From NCBI RefSeq assembly GCF_002355155.1, contig NZ_AP017369.1:1550001-1614000 (forward strand): a stretch of 64,000 nucleotides of DNA, in the 5' to 3' direction. Shown here piece by piece: positions 27,815 to 37,402 of this stretch; positions within the stretch are counted from its first letter, which is position 1, and each line of letters begins with the position of its first letter. This DNA is from Corynebacterium suranareeae (GTDB taxonomy: Bacteria; Actinomycetota; Actinomycetes; Mycobacteriales; Mycobacteriaceae). A program made the position numbers and the translations under genes. Under the pieces are notes generated by a model. It saw only the letters and a list, made by a program, of their open reading frames with translations, searched no databases and had not been told where the DNA came from.

Positions 27815-27830
27815 TCGATGCTATGTTCGA
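27815..27830 (+). promoter_or_regulatory. Putative LexA (SOS) box upstream of uvrA
   Basis: TCGATGCTATGTTCGA matches the actinobacterial LexA consensus TCGAAC-N4-GTTCGA at 14 of 16 positions, with a perfect right half. TATATT at 27834-27839 just after it can be the uvrA -10, so a bound repressor would cover the promoter. The divergent MBL gene may share it. Confidence 0.7.
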
Positions 27831-27877
27831 AGGTATATTTTTAGTGACTTTAATCGATTTTGAAGGGCAGTTGAGCA

Positions 27878-30727
27878 TTGGCTGATCGCCTCGTAGTGCG
27901 CGGAGCGCGTGAACACAACCTAAAAGGTGTGGATATTGATCTGCCTCGTGATTCGATGGTGGTGTTCACGGGTCTATCCGGTTCAGGTAAATCATCACTT
28001 GCGTTTGACACTATCTTTGCTGAAGGCCAGCGCCGATACGTAGAGTCCCTGTCCAGTTATGCCCGCATGTTCTTGGGGCAGATGGATAAGCCTGATGTGG
28101 ATCTCATTGATGGGCTCTCACCTGCGGTATCGATTGATCAAAAGTCCACCAACCGTAACCCTCGGTCAACAGTGGGCACCATCACGGAGGTCTATGACTA
28201 CCTTCGACTGCTCTATGCGCGTGCCGGCACCGCCCATTGTCCAGTGTGCGATGCTCCTGTTGAACGGCAAACTCCACAGCAGATGGTGGACCAGATTCTT
28301 GAGATGGAGGAAGGATTAAAGTTCCAAATCCTCGCCCCAGTTGTGCGCACCCGAAAAGGCGAATTTGTTGATCTTTTCGCGGATTTAGCTTCCCAGGGTT
28401 ATTCACGTGTTCGTGTGGATGGGGAAGTGCACCAGTTGTCTGATCCGCCCAAGCTGGAAAAGCAGATCAAGCATGATATTGACGTGGTGGTGGACCGGCT
28501 TCAAGTTAAGGCCAGCCAAAAGCAACGCCTTACCGATTCTTTAGAGACCGCACTTCGGCTTGCCGACGGCGTAGCGGTGCTGGAGTTCGTCGGGTTGGCT
28601 GAAGATGACCCAAATAGGCTTCGCAGATTCTCTGAGAAGATGAGTTGTCCCAACGGCCACGCTCTCAGCGTGGATGAATTGGAACCTCGCGCGTTTTCCT
28701 TTAACTCACCTTACGGTGCATGCCCTGCGTGTGATGGTCTTGGTGTGCGCACCGAGGTCGATATTGATCTTATTATTCCGGATCCAGATGCTCCCGCCAT
28801 CAAGTCTGTCCAACCTTGGAATTCCAGCCCAAATCATTCCTACTTTGAAAAGCTCATTGAAGGTCTGGCAACTGCTTTAGGCTTTGATCCGGAGACGCCA
28901 TATAGCAAACTCACGGCCGCCCAAAAGAAGGCCCTGGTTTACGGTTCCAAAGAGCAAGTAAGCGTGCGGTATAAAAACCGTTATGGTCGAGTTCGTTCAT
29001 GGACGGCACCTTTTGAAGGCGTCATGGGCTATTTTGACCGCAAATTGGAACAAACAGATTCCGAAACCCAAAAAGAACGCCTCCTGGGTTATACCCGTGA
29101 AGTGCCATGCCCAACCTGTAAAGGCGCACGTCTCAAGCCAGAAATCTTGGCAGTTCGTTTGGATTCAGGCAGCCACGGTGCTTTGTCTATCGCAGGTCTC
29201 ACGGCACTGTCTGTGCATGAAGCTTTTGAGTTCTTGGACAACCTCACACTCGGCAAGCGCGAAGAAATGATCGCAGGCGCTGTGTTGAAAGAAATCCATG
29301 CGCGTCTGAAGTTTTTGCTTGATGTCGGCCTTGCTTATCTCACGCTTGATCGTGCCGCCGGAACGCTGTCCGGTGGTGAAGCACAGCGCATTCGTCTTGC
29401 TACCCAGATTGGTTCAGGTCTTGCTGGAGTTCTCTACGTTTTGGATGAACCATCAATTGGTCTGCATCAGCGCGATAACCAGCGGTTGATTACCACCCTT
29501 GAACACCTCCGCGATATCGGCAACACCTTGATTGTTGTTGAGCATGATGAGGACACCATCAGGCGAGCAGACTGGTTGGTTGATATTGGACCTCGTGCTG
29601 GTGAATTTGGTGGAGAAGTTGTCTACCAAGGTGAGCCCAAGGGAATTTTGGAATGCGAGGATTCTCTAACAGGTGCTTACCTTTCAGGCCGTCGCAGCCT
29701 GGGTGTTCCGGACAAACGCCGTGAGATCGATAAGGATCGTCAACTCACGGTCGTTGGTGCTCGTGAAAACAATCTTCAAGGCATTGACGTAAACATTCCT
29801 CTGGGAGTTCTGTGCTGTATTACAGGAGTGTCTGGATCAGGTAAATCCACACTGGTCAACCAAATCTTGGCAAAGGTGTTGGCCAATAAACTAAACCGAG
29901 CTAGGCAAGTACCGGGCAGAGCCAAACGAGTCGAAGGCCTAGAACACCTCGACAAGTTGGTGCAGGTTGATCAATCTCCAATTGGCCGTACCCCTCGGTC
30001 AAATCCTGCTACCTATACAGGTGTGTTTGACAAGGTCAGAAACCTCTTTGCAGAAACCACCGAGGCGAAGGTGCGTGGCTACAAACCTGGCCGCTTCTCC
30101 TTCAATATTAAAGGTGGACGCTGCGAAGCCTGCCAGGGTGATGGCACGTTGAAGATCGAAATGAACTTCCTTCCCGATGTCTATGTGCCTTGTGAGGTCT
30201 GTGATGGGCAGCGATACAACCGCGAAACCCTAGAGGTGAAATACAAGGGTAAGAACATCGCAGAAGTTCTGGATATGCCAATTTCTGAGGCTGCAGAATT
30301 CTTTGAACCAATCACCTCGATCCACCGTTACCTAGCAACCTTGGTAGATGTAGGTCTTGGATATGTACGGCTAGGACAAGCTGCTACCACCTTGTCTGGC
30401 GGTGAGGCACAGCGAGTGAAGCTGGCCTCGGAGCTGCAAAAACGCTCCAATGGTCGCACCGTATATATCCTCGATGAGCCCACCACAGGTTTGCACTTTG
30501 AAGACATCCGCAAATTGATGATGGTGATTCAAGGTTTGGTGGATAAAGGCAACTCTGTGATCATCATTGAGCACAACCTCGATGTGATCAAGGCTGCCGA
30601 CTGGATCGTTGATATGGGGCCAGAAGGCGGTTCAGGCGGTGGAACGGTAGTGGCTGAAGGAACCCCTGAACAAGTAGCTCAAGTTGAAGGTTCCTACACA
30701 GGCCAATTCCTTAAAGAGCTCCTGTAG
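27878..30727 (+). CDS. uvrA: Excinuclease ABC subunit A
   Basis: UvrA is the damage-recognising ATPase of nucleotide excision repair. The 949-residue protein has two ABC modules: Walker [15 protein letters not shown] near residue 33 and [15 protein letters not shown] near residue 650, each with its own LSGGEAQR signature, and zinc fingers around [15 protein letters not shown] and [10 protein letters not shown]. The start is a TTG at 27878 with GAAGGGCAG upstream; no ATG is available before the conserved [13 protein letters not shown]. Its 3' end overlaps the convergent DUF2339-like gene by 17 bp. Confidence 0.96.
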   Translation: MADRLVVRGAREHNLKGVDIDLPRDSMVVFTGLSGSGKSSLAFDTIFAEGQRRYVESLSSYARMFLGQMDKPDVDLIDGLSPAVSIDQKSTNRNPRSTVGTITEVYDYLRLLYARAGTAHCPVCDAPVERQTPQQMVDQILEMEEGLKFQILAPVVRTRKGEFVDLFADLASQGYSRVRVDGEVHQLSDPPKLEKQIKHDIDVVVDRLQVKASQKQRLTDSLETALRLADGVAVLEFVGLAEDDPNRLRRFSEKMSCPNGHALSVDELEPRAFSFNSPYGACPACDGLGVRTEVDIDLIIPDPDAPAIKSVQPWNSSPNHSYFEKLIEGLATALGFDPETPYSKLTAAQKKALVYGSKEQVSVRYKNRYGRVRSWTAPFEGVMGYFDRKLEQTDSETQKERLLGYTREVPCPTCKGARLKPEILAVRLDSGSHGALSIAGLTALSVHEAFEFLDNLTLGKREEMIAGAVLKEIHARLKFLLDVGLAYLTLDRAAGTLSGGEAQRIRLATQIGSGLAGVLYVLDEPSIGLHQRDNQRLITTLEHLRDIGNTLIVVEHDEDTIRRADWLVDIGPRAGEFGGEVVYQGEPKGILECEDSLTGAYLSGRRSLGVPDKRREIDKDRQLTVVGARENNLQGIDVNIPLGVLCCITGVSGSGKSTLVNQILAKVLANKLNRARQVPGRAKRVEGLEHLDKLVQVDQSPIGRTPRSNPATYTGVFDKVRNLFAETTEAKVRGYKPGRFSFNIKGGRCEACQGDGTLKIEMNFLPDVYVPCEVCDGQRYNRETLEVKYKGKNIAEVLDMPISEAAEFFEPITSIHRYLATLVDVGLGYVRLGQAATTLSGGEAQRVKLASELQKRSNGRTVYILDEPTTGLHFEDIRKLMMVIQGLVDKGNSVIIIEHNLDVIKAADWIVDMGPEGGSGGGTVVAEGTPEQVAQVEGSYTGQFLKELL

Positions 30728-32777
30728 GGGTATCTGCTTTCGTATCCGTGGTCGTTGAACTTTTGTTTTCTGCAGTTCGACGGCCACGCATCGCAGCAAT
30801 TGTCAGCAAGGCAATTCCTGAGAGCAAGAATGCGATTGCGCGGGGAACACCAGACAGTGCGACCAAGTCAAAGAACACTAGTTTTATGGTGCCCGCAACA
30901 GCCAAGCCGACGCCGGTCCATAGGGCGCCGGGGGCGTCGAGAAGCTTCCTGTTAAGCATCAACGCTGCGGCAATAACCATCCACAGGATAGAGACTGTGG
31001 CGTGGCCGATGAGGAAGCCAAGCATCATGCCAGCATTTCCTGCGATCAGGTGACCAATAAAGGTTGTGATGGTCACGATGGAGATGGCAGACAAGGTCAA
31101 CAGTGTGAGGCCGACTAAGATTTGGAGCCTCAATTTGTGTCCATAGAAGCCTCGGCGCACATAAACGGTTGCGGCAATAAACACCAAAATCAGCAGTGCT
31201 TGGATTAATGCGGAGGTATCTGTCAGCCACAATGGGGAAACTGTCACCACATTGCGCAACAACACGCCGGTCATGGCGACTGCCGCGAGCAGCCAGGCAA
31301 CCCACGGAACCACACCCAAATGACGTTCTGCCGGAAGCGTGTGCAGCCACATAAATAGGCCAGCACCTGCAATCAAGAACACCATGACAAATAGGGGATT
31401 GGTGGGAAGAAGTCCGTAGAAGAGCTGGACAAACGTTCCAGCAGTCAAAGCTAAGCCAACCACGGATGTCAGACGAGCGATGCGCTGCGATTCTCCTGCA
31501 GCGCTATCAGCTGAGTGAAGTGCGAGAATTCCAAGGAGTGCAACACCGCAGGCTGGGATAAGTGCGAACCATTGCCATCCTAAGTGAATGTAGGTCGCTG
31601 AAGTAAAGACCACGATTATTACTGGAGCAACCGTGCCAACCCACGTGGAAATAGGGTTGGTTTCAAAGCTGCGCCAGTATTCCTCGAGTGCGATGTCTTC
31701 CTTGTTTGTGGCTGTAATCTTGAGCGGATCCCACAGCGTGAACGCCACCAGCAGCAATGCCGTTGCGCTGCCGAGGATTGCTGCCGGCCATTGTTCGCCA
31801 AGCCAGGTGTTGACCAGGATAAATTGCAGGATCACTGCGATAAGCGCAATCCCTCCACGGATGATGTCTGTGGAAATCCGGTAGGACAATATAAGCGCTG
31901 CGAGGATAGAGAAGATCGGCCACCAGGAGTCGTAGGTTGCAGCAAACATGAGCGACGAAACGCCGGAAACAGCAATTGCTCCAACATAAACCGCGTGGCC
32001 CTGAGCAGCCGCCTTTTCCAGTTTCGAGAGGCTCCACATTCTGCCAACCATTAAGAAGGCAATATTTCCAATCAGCGCCACAAATGACCCGATACCCGCC
32101 GGCCACCAATCGAGAATAAAAATGACCGCGCTGGTTGTCGCAAGGAATGCAATCTGCGATGTCACCGTCAACGCAACGAGCGCTTCAGTGCGCGTACCAC
32201 GCTTTTGCACGTAATACGCCGCACCTATCAGCAGGATCGCCAGTAGGTACGCGCCAATCACTCGACCCAGCGGACCAAGCCAACCGCGTTGAATCGCCAC
32301 AGACACCAGTAAAATCACACCCGCAACCGTGATGACGCCACCACCGATCGCCACACCGCGCATGATTTTTTCCTCCGAGGTCAACGGAGGCTTTGCCGGG
32401 CGAGCTGGTCGGACCGGGCGCGGGTACGCAGGCGCTTGCGCGCGTTGCTTATCGACGCCAAGGGGCCACCCTTCACTTTCTGGATCTAACGCGCGGTGGC
32501 GGGCAAAGCGCGGGATCTGATTACTTCGACCGTGAAGAGTTAATGGTCCTGTAGCCGAAGACATCTCATATATTAATGGCCCAAATTCTGGCTCCGCCTG
32601 GCTTTGAGGAGCTGATGTGGGGGCAGCGGTGGCGTCGACAAGCGAAGTCTCTTGGGGTTCTAAGCGAGCAACAAGGTTTTTGATGTCATCGCTCGCTGAT
32701 GCCATCGCACTAGCTGATGCCGACAATTTCTCTAACGCGTTGCGTAAAGCTAATCGGTCTGAAGGGTTCAGGTCCAT
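30711..32777 (-). CDS. Polytopic membrane protein, DUF2339-like
   Basis: The 688-residue protein has a soluble N-terminal region (about 140 residues, with a heptad-like [22 protein letters not shown] and a Pro/Arg-rich stretch [15 protein letters not shown]) followed by roughly 18-20 hydrophobic segments to the C-terminus. [25 protein letters not shown] at the entry to the membrane part is what DUF2339 proteins show. Function unknown. The stop lies inside the 3' end of uvrA. No Shine-Dalgarno is seen; TAACCT six bases before the ATG could be a -10 for a leaderless mRNA. Confidence 0.75.
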   Translation of the reverse strand: MDLNPSDRLALRNALEKLSASASAMASASDDIKNLVARLEPQETSLVDATAAPTSAPQSQAEPEFGPLIYEMSSATGPLTLHGRSNQIPRFARHRALDPESEGWPLGVDKQRAQAPAYPRPVRPARPAKPPLTSEEKIMRGVAIGGGVITVAGVILLVSVAIQRGWLGPLGRVIGAYLLAILLIGAAYYVQKRGTRTEALVALTVTSQIAFLATTSAVIFILDWWPAGIGSFVALIGNIAFLMVGRMWSLSKLEKAAAQGHAVYVGAIAVSGVSSLMFAATYDSWWPIFSILAALILSYRISTDIIRGGIALIAVILQFILVNTWLGEQWPAAILGSATALLLVAFTLWDPLKITATNKEDIALEEYWRSFETNPISTWVGTVAPVIIVVFTSATYIHLGWQWFALIPACGVALLGILALHSADSAAGESQRIARLTSVVGLALTAGTFVQLFYGLLPTNPLFVMVFLIAGAGLFMWLHTLPAERHLGVVPWVAWLLAAVAMTGVLLRNVVTVSPLWLTDTSALIQALLILVFIAATVYVRRGFYGHKLRLQILVGLTLLTLSAISIVTITTFIGHLIAGNAGMMLGFLIGHATVSILWMVIAAALMLNRKLLDAPGALWTGVGLAVAGTIKLVFFDLVALSGVPRAIAFLLSGIALLTIAAMRGRRTAENKSSTTTDTKADTPTGAL

Positions 32778-33170
32778 TACATAAGGTTATGTTGGTGCGA
32801 GAGAGTAAGCAGCCGGAATATCCTAGTGAAGCGAATTTGTTATACTTCTACGCTTTTAATGTCGCTTCACGCAGCGGTTTTGTGTTTTCGGGGGTTAAGG
32901 TGTTAGAGTCTTTATCACTACCGCCCGACATCAAGTTTTCTTGATGTGGGTCGCAAGAGGAGATCTTCCCACCTAAGGCTGCCAAGTAAAATTGGTTGGA
33001 TACGGGTAAAGCAAGTAGTGATGACACGGACTAGTGCCCGTGTATAACTCTTGAAAGTCAGATCTCCCGTTCATCCTAGTTGGTGAACGGGCTTTTGGTC
33101 TGCATAGGGGCAATCATCTCAAGTGGTTCGGTACGTCAAATTTTCCCGCACTGCTAACAGAGGAGTCCAC
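32778..33170 (+). promoter_or_regulatory. infC leader with three hairpins, the last terminator-like
   Basis: This 393-bp leader has no gene. ACATCAAG-TTTT-CTTGATGT (32928-32947) is a perfect 8-bp stem. ACACGG/CCGTGT (33024-33043) is a second. CCCGTTCA/TGAACGGG (33066-33091) followed by CTTTTGG looks like an attenuator 80 bp before infC. Ribosomal operons for IF3-L35-L20 are often regulated in the leader by L20 or by attenuation; which applies here is not readable. Confidence 0.55.
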
Positions 33171-33692
33171 ATCAGCGCTGAAGCTCGCATTAATGAGCGC
33201 ATCCGAGTTCCCGAAGTCCGCCTCGTCGGACCTAACGGTGAGCAGGTAGGCATCGTTCGCATTGAAGATGCCCGCAAGCTCGCATTCGACGCAGACCTAG
33301 ACCTGGTCGAGGTCGCACCCAACGCCAAACCTCCGGTCTGCAAGATCATGGATTACGGAAAGTTCAAGTACGAACAGGCTCAAAAAGCCCGTGAGTCACG
33401 CAAGAATCAGCAGCAGACCGTGGTCAAAGAGCAAAAGCTTCGTCCCAAGATCGATGATCACGATTACGAGACGAAGAAGAGCAATGTGATCCGATTCCTC
33501 GAAAAGGGATCAAAGGTCAAGGTCACGATCATGTTCCGTGGTCGTGAGCAGGCTCGCCCAGAGCTTGGCTACAGGCTCCTCGAGCGCCTGGCAAACGATG
33601 TTGCAGATTTCGGCATCGTGGAAACCCGCGCAAAGCAGGACGGACGAAACATGACAATGGTTCTCGGTCCAGTGCGCAAGGGCAAGAAATAA
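33171..33692 (+). CDS. infC: Translation initiation factor IF-3, AUC start
   Basis: IF-3 keeps 30S subunits free and rejects non-standard start codons. The core is unmistakable: [50 protein letters not shown] and [12 protein letters not shown] place the start at the ATC codon 33171 (ATCAGCGCTGAA) because AGAGGAG (33159-33165) stands five bases before it and the family N-terminus begins here; length then is 173 residues. A GTG at 33123 is in frame but has no ribosome binding site and adds 16 atypical residues. infC of E. coli starts at AUU for autoregulation (established), so the AUC start is expected biology. Confidence 0.93.
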   Translation: MSAEARINERIRVPEVRLVGPNGEQVGIVRIEDARKLAFDADLDLVEVAPNAKPPVCKIMDYGKFKYEQAQKARESRKNQQQTVVKEQKLRPKIDDHDYETKKSNVIRFLEKGSKVKVTIMFRGREQARPELGYRLLERLANDVADFGIVETRAKQDGRNMTMVLGPVRKGKK

Positions 33693-33720
33693 TCACGTTT
33701 AGGGTTTAAGGACAACTTTC

Positions 33721-33915
33721 ATGAAGAACAAGACCCACAAGGGCACCGCAAAGCGCGTCAAGGTGACTGGCTCCGGAAAGCTCGTTCGCGAGCAGGCTAA
33801 CCGCCGCCACCTTCTCGAAGGCAAGCCATCCACCCGCACCCGTCGCCTGAAGGGCATCGTTGAGGTTGACAAGGCCGACACCAAGCGCATGAAGCGCCTG
33901 CTCGGCAAGGCTTAA
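33721..33915 (+). CDS. rpmI: 50S ribosomal protein L35
   Basis: The 64-residue protein is full length for L35: [20 protein letters not shown] at the N-terminus, then basic, with [16 protein letters not shown]. It is a late-assembly 23S rRNA-binding protein. It lies 28 bp after infC with AAGGAC as ribosome binding site and is in the same operon. Confidence 0.97.
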   Translation: MKNKTHKGTAKRVKVTGSGKLVREQANRRHLLEGKPSTRTRRLKGIVEVDKADTKRMKRLLGKA

Positions 33916-33976
33916 GTTAGAACCTTCGCCTAAAACCCCTCCACCTTTCAAGACAAGATTTTAAGGAAGTACCACC

Positions 33977-34360
33977 GTGGCACGTGTCAAGCGGTCCGTC
34001 AACGCCAAGAAGAAGCGTCGCGAAATTCTGAAGTCCGCAAAGGGCTACCGCGGCCAGCGCTCACGCCTTTACCGTAAGGCTAAGGAGCAGTGGCTGCACT
34101 CCATGACTTACTCTTACCGCGATCGTCGCGCCCGTAAGAGCGAGTTCCGTAAGCTGTGGATCCAGCGTATCAACGCTGCTGCACGCATGAACGGCATCAC
34201 CTACAACCGTCTCATCCAGGGCCTTCGCCTTGCTGAGATCGACGTCGACCGCAAGATCCTCGCTGATCTCGCAGTCAACGACTTTGCAACCTTCTCCGCA
34301 ATCTGCGAGGCTGCAAAGGCTGCACTTCCTGAGGACGTTAACGCTCCAAAGGCTGCTTAA
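33977..34360 (+). CDS. rplT: 50S ribosomal protein L20
   Basis: The 127-residue L20 has the N-terminal extension [31 protein letters not shown] that threads into the 50S subunit, and the globular part with [21 protein letters not shown]. It binds 23S rRNA early in assembly and in other bacteria represses its own operon. The start is a GTG at 33977 with TAAGGAAG upstream. It is the last gene of the infC operon. Confidence 0.97.
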   Translation: MARVKRSVNAKKKRREILKSAKGYRGQRSRLYRKAKEQWLHSMTYSYRDRRARKSEFRKLWIQRINAAARMNGITYNRLIQGLRLAEIDVDRKILADLAVNDFATFSAICEAAKAALPEDVNAPKAA

Positions 34361-34374
34361 GCTTTATTGCGATT

Positions 34375-34423
34375 AGACCTGTGTCCTGTCACTTTAACGG
34401 TGGCGGGGGACAGGTCTTTTTCT
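34375..34423 (+). terminator. Intrinsic terminator after rplT
   Basis: AGACCTGT (34375-34382) pairs with ACAGGTCT (34410-34417), with further pairing of GTCCTGTCAC inside, followed by TTTTTC. Confidence 0.9.
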
Positions 34424-34513
34424 ATTTCTGGGGTGGATGTCTTGCGGTTTGCCAAGCTTGTGGACGGAGTCTGACATTGGGTTCTATAGCCGATCGGGTG
34501 GTGCCCTTTTCAA

Positions 34514-34575
34514 AAACCAAACAGGCGTGCCAAGATTCTTGATTTTTCGAAAATCGTGATATGCCTGTCTGGTTT
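34514..34575. repeat. ACCAAAC palindrome, locus 2 copy A
   Basis: AAACCAAACAGGC (34514-34526) faces GCCTGTCTGGTTT (34563-34575) with one G-T pair, and GATTTT-TCG-AAAATC (34541-34555) forms the tip. The structure is the same as at 21902 and 21974. Confidence 0.75.
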
Positions 34576-34580
34576 GTGAT

Positions 34581-34604
34581 GCTGCTAACCAAGCTGCTAA
34601 CCAA
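34581..34604. repeat. 12-bp tandem duplication
   Basis: GCTGCTAACCAA occurs twice in tandem, at 34581-34592 and 34593-34604, between the two palindromes; the second copy runs into the left arm of palindrome B. Confidence 0.9.
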
Positions 34605-34658
34605 ACACTCGTGACAAAGATTCTTAAAAATCCAAAATCTTGACACGTACGTTTGGTT
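34599..34658. repeat. ACCAAAC palindrome, locus 2 copy B
   Basis: Outer arms AACCAAAC (34599-34606) and GTTTGGTT (34651-34658), inner CGTG/CACG and an AAGATT/AATCTT pair around an A-rich loop. It is the second member of the tandem pair after rplT. Confidence 0.7.
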
Positions 34659-34700
34659 TCGATCGAGTTTGCCCCGAGATTTGAGTTGGTCCTTAAAAAA

Positions 34701-34795
34701 TATGCCTTTCCAGAATCGCTTCTAAGAGCCTTTTGAAGCCCTGGTGATACAAATACCCATTCTGGAAACCGAACCCCTTAAATGGCCGTATAAAT
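34701..34795 (+). repeat. Conserved intergenic block, locus 2
   Basis: CAGAATCGC, TAAGAGCCTTTTGAAGC, ATACAAATACCCAT and TTAAATGGCC-TATAAA appear in this order; the block at 45497-45590 has the same words in the same order and spacing. The remainder of 34424-34922 has no gene. Confidence 0.6.
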
Positions 34796-34922
34796 GATGC
34801 GAAATAAACCGCGTGATTATTCGGAACTTTGCACTAATAATGTTCTGTGATTCATCCATCATGTCCACCCCAGCCGATATGGTTCCGAGTGTTGTTATCG
34901 AACCGACCCATGGGGAGGAATC

Positions 34923-35396
34923 ATGAGGAAAAATAGGGAATTTGGTTGGGAAGAAGTCGGTCCTAGCCAAGAAGGTGAACGATTCACTTTTAGTGATGAG
35001 GCAGTCAATCACATGGTTGACATCTACGAACGATTCAAGGAGCTTCAAGTTGCGCATCCTATAGTTCGAAACAACCCAGAATATGACATGGAAAAGAAAC
35101 GGATCCTTGAGGAGATCTATTCTCCATTGATCTCAGAAATGTTTGACTTTGCGTGGGGTTCAGGATTAATGATCGTTTTCGATTGGATGGACTGGGAAGA
35201 GGGCAACTACTGGAGGGAGTTAGAAACACCAAACAAGTGGGATGCAATGGATGTGGAAACTGCTCGAATGATGATAACTGCTTTGATCCGTGCTGAGCGT
35301 TTTAGCTACTCCACGGCCACTGGTTTTCTTGGGAACGGTTACTTCTTGGGCGTGTTTGACCATCTATCTCGCCAGCTTGTACGCGGGCATCGTTAA
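34923..35396 (+). CDS. Small protein, DUF6508-like
   Basis: The 157-residue soluble protein has a strong GGGGAGG ribosome binding site before the ATG at 34923. The C-terminal part reads MSEMFDFAWGS-type helix, IVFDWMDW, and DVETARMMITALIRAERFSYSTATGFLGNGYF; the 'TALIR-x-ERF' and following G-rich turn resemble DUF6508 proteins, whose function is unknown. No signal peptide or membrane segment. Base composition is AT-richer than its neighbours, and it stands alone between the repeat-rich region and the ugp promoter, so it may be acquired. The family name is a tentative recall. Confidence 0.7.
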   Translation: MRKNREFGWEEVGPSQEGERFTFSDEAVNHMVDIYERFKELQVAHPIVRNNPEYDMEKKRILEEIYSPLISEMFDFAWGSGLMIVFDWMDWEEGNYWRELETPNKWDAMDVETARMMITALIRAERFSYSTATGFLGNGYFLGVFDHLSRQLVRGHR

Positions 35397-35588
35397 GGCC
35401 AGGGGAGCGGGCTACACCGAGCTACGCGATAATACATATTTAAATAGTGGGCTTTCAAGGAAAGAAAACTGAAAAACTGGTTTATTCACCTAAAGGTCAT
35501 CTTATTTACGCGTCATGTTGGTTTCGGTTGAAAACTATTCAATTAGAAAACACTAATCGGACACTTGGCTGGCATAACATTTCGGCTC

Positions 35589-36521
35589 GTGTCCACATTA
35601 ATTTCTGAACCAGAGGTGGATAAGCTACGTAAACGCGCCAAACGATCAAGGCGGACAGAATGGTGGCTTGCCGCCGCACTTCTTGCACCAAACTTGCTTC
35701 TATTGGCTATTTTTACGTATCGGCCACTGTTAGATAACTTCCGGTTGTCTTTTTTCAACTGGAATATTTCCTCACCCACATCAACATTCATTGGATTTGA
35801 TAACTACGTAGAGTTCTTCACGCGTGGTGATACATTCCAGGTAATTTTAAACACCCTGATCTTCACGGCATGTGCTGTGATTGGTTCGATGGTGCTCGGT
35901 TTGCTTCTGGCCATGCTGTTGGACCAGAAGCTTTTCGGCCGTAACTTTGTGCGCTCCATGGTGTTTGCACCGTTTGTTATTTCCGGCGCTGCCATTGGTG
36001 TTGCTTTCCAGTTCGTTTTTGATCCCAACTTTGGTTTGGTTCAGGACTTACTGGGACGTATTGGCGTTGATTCGCCACAGTTTTATCAAGACCCCAACTG
36101 GGCATTATTCATGGTGACTTTCACTTTTGTGTGGAAGAACTTGGGTTATTCCTTCGTGATCTACCTGGCTGCATTGCAGGGATTGAATAAGGATTTGTCT
36201 GAGGCCGCAGCGGTGGATGGTGCAAACGCGTGGACACGTTTTTGGAAGGTTACGCTTCCACAGCTTCGCCCGACTACGTTTTTCCTCTCGATTACGGTCA
36301 CGCTGAATTCTGTTCAGGTGTTCGACATCATTCACACCATGACTCGCGGTGGCCCGTTAGGAAACGGTACAACCACCTTGGTTTACCAGGTTTATACCGA
36401 GACTTTCACTAACTACCGCGCGGGTTATGGTGCCACAATCGCAACGATTTTGTTCCTGTTGCTGCTGATTATCACCGTTATCCAGGTTCGATACATGGAT
36501 AAGGAGAACAAGCAGAAATGA
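35589..36521 (+). CDS. ugpA: Glycerol-3-phosphate ABC transporter permease
   Basis: The 310-residue inner-membrane permease has six hydrophobic segments and the EAA loop EAAAVDGANAWTRFWKVTLP that contacts the ATPase. It belongs to the UgpAEBC importer for sn-glycerol-3-phosphate, which C. glutamicum induces in phosphate starvation through PhoRS (established). I chose the GTG at 35589 (VSTLISEPEVDKL): the first possible start, a TTG at 35565, has no ribosome binding site. TAACAT at 35575-35580, eight bases before the GTG, could be a -10 for a leaderless transcript. Overlaps ugpE by ATGA. Confidence 0.9.
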   Translation: MSTLISEPEVDKLRKRAKRSRRTEWWLAAALLAPNLLLLAIFTYRPLLDNFRLSFFNWNISSPTSTFIGFDNYVEFFTRGDTFQVILNTLIFTACAVIGSMVLGLLLAMLLDQKLFGRNFVRSMVFAPFVISGAAIGVAFQFVFDPNFGLVQDLLGRIGVDSPQFYQDPNWALFMVTFTFVWKNLGYSFVIYLAALQGLNKDLSEAAAVDGANAWTRFWKVTLPQLRPTTFFLSITVTLNSVQVFDIIHTMTRGGPLGNGTTTLVYQVYTETFTNYRAGYGATIATILFLLLLIITVIQVRYMDKENKQK

Positions 36522-37354
36522 TCGCCACTGATAAGAACGTTTTGGTCAAGGTCATGGGCTATGTCGGCATGATTGCTGCCATTTTGTTCATTGGCTTGCC
36601 CTTGGTGTTTATCGTGCTAACTAGTTTTAAACAGCAGTCGGAGATTTATACCCAGCCGGTGACGTGGTTTCCATCAGAATTCAATCTGGACAACTATGTC
36701 AATGTTTTTGAGCGCGTTCCGTTTCTGAACTACTTCCGAAACTCGATCATCATCACGGTTATCTTGTGCATGTTGAAGATTGTTCTCGGTGTGATCTCTG
36801 CGTACGCGTTGTCCATTCTGCGTTTCCCTGGTCGAAACCTGGTGTTCCTGCTGGTTATCTCAGCGCTGATGGTGCCTTCTGAAGTAACTGTCATTTCTAA
36901 CTACGCATTGGTCAGTCAGCTGGGATGGCGCGATACCTACCAGGGCATCATTGTTCCACTTGCCGGTATTGCTTTCGGAACTTTCCTGATGCGCAACCAC
37001 TTTATGTCGATTCCTTCAGAGCTTATTGAAGCTGCACGAATGGATCACTGCGGGCATTTTAGATTGCTGTGGAAAGTACTGTTGCCGATCTCTATGCCCA
37101 CCTTGGTGGCGTTTTCCATGATCACAGTGGTCAATGAATGGAACCAATACTTATGGCCATTCCTCATGGCAGAAACCGCTAATTCAGCGACATTGCCCAT
37201 TGGTTTGACCATGCTTCAAAACAATGAAGGTGTCTCCAACTGGGGACCTGTCATGGCCGCAACGATCATGACCATGCTTCCTGTGCTGCTTATGTTCTTG
37301 GCTTTGCAGCAATACATGATCAAGGGCCTTATTTCTGGCGCCGTCAAGGGCTAA
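36518..37354 (+). CDS. ugpE: Glycerol-3-phosphate ABC transporter permease
   Basis: The 278-residue second permease also has six membrane segments and an EAA loop, EAARMDHCGHFRLLWKVLLP. It heterodimerises with UgpA. The ATG at 36518 overlaps the ugpA TGA stop. ugpB follows after 48 bp, with a new ribosome binding site (AAAAGGATTG). Length and topology are normal for the family. Confidence 0.93.
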   Translation: MIATDKNVLVKVMGYVGMIAAILFIGLPLVFIVLTSFKQQSEIYTQPVTWFPSEFNLDNYVNVFERVPFLNYFRNSIIITVILCMLKIVLGVISAYALSILRFPGRNLVFLLVISALMVPSEVTVISNYALVSQLGWRDTYQGIIVPLAGIAFGTFLMRNHFMSIPSELIEAARMDHCGHFRLLWKVLLPISMPTLVAFSMITVVNEWNQYLWPFLMAETANSATLPIGLTMLQNNEGVSNWGPVMAATIMTMLPVLLMFLALQQYMIKGLISGAVKG

Positions 37355-37402
37355 AAAACCCTCAAAACCAACCACCCCATACTATTTAAAAGGATTGAAA
37401 CA

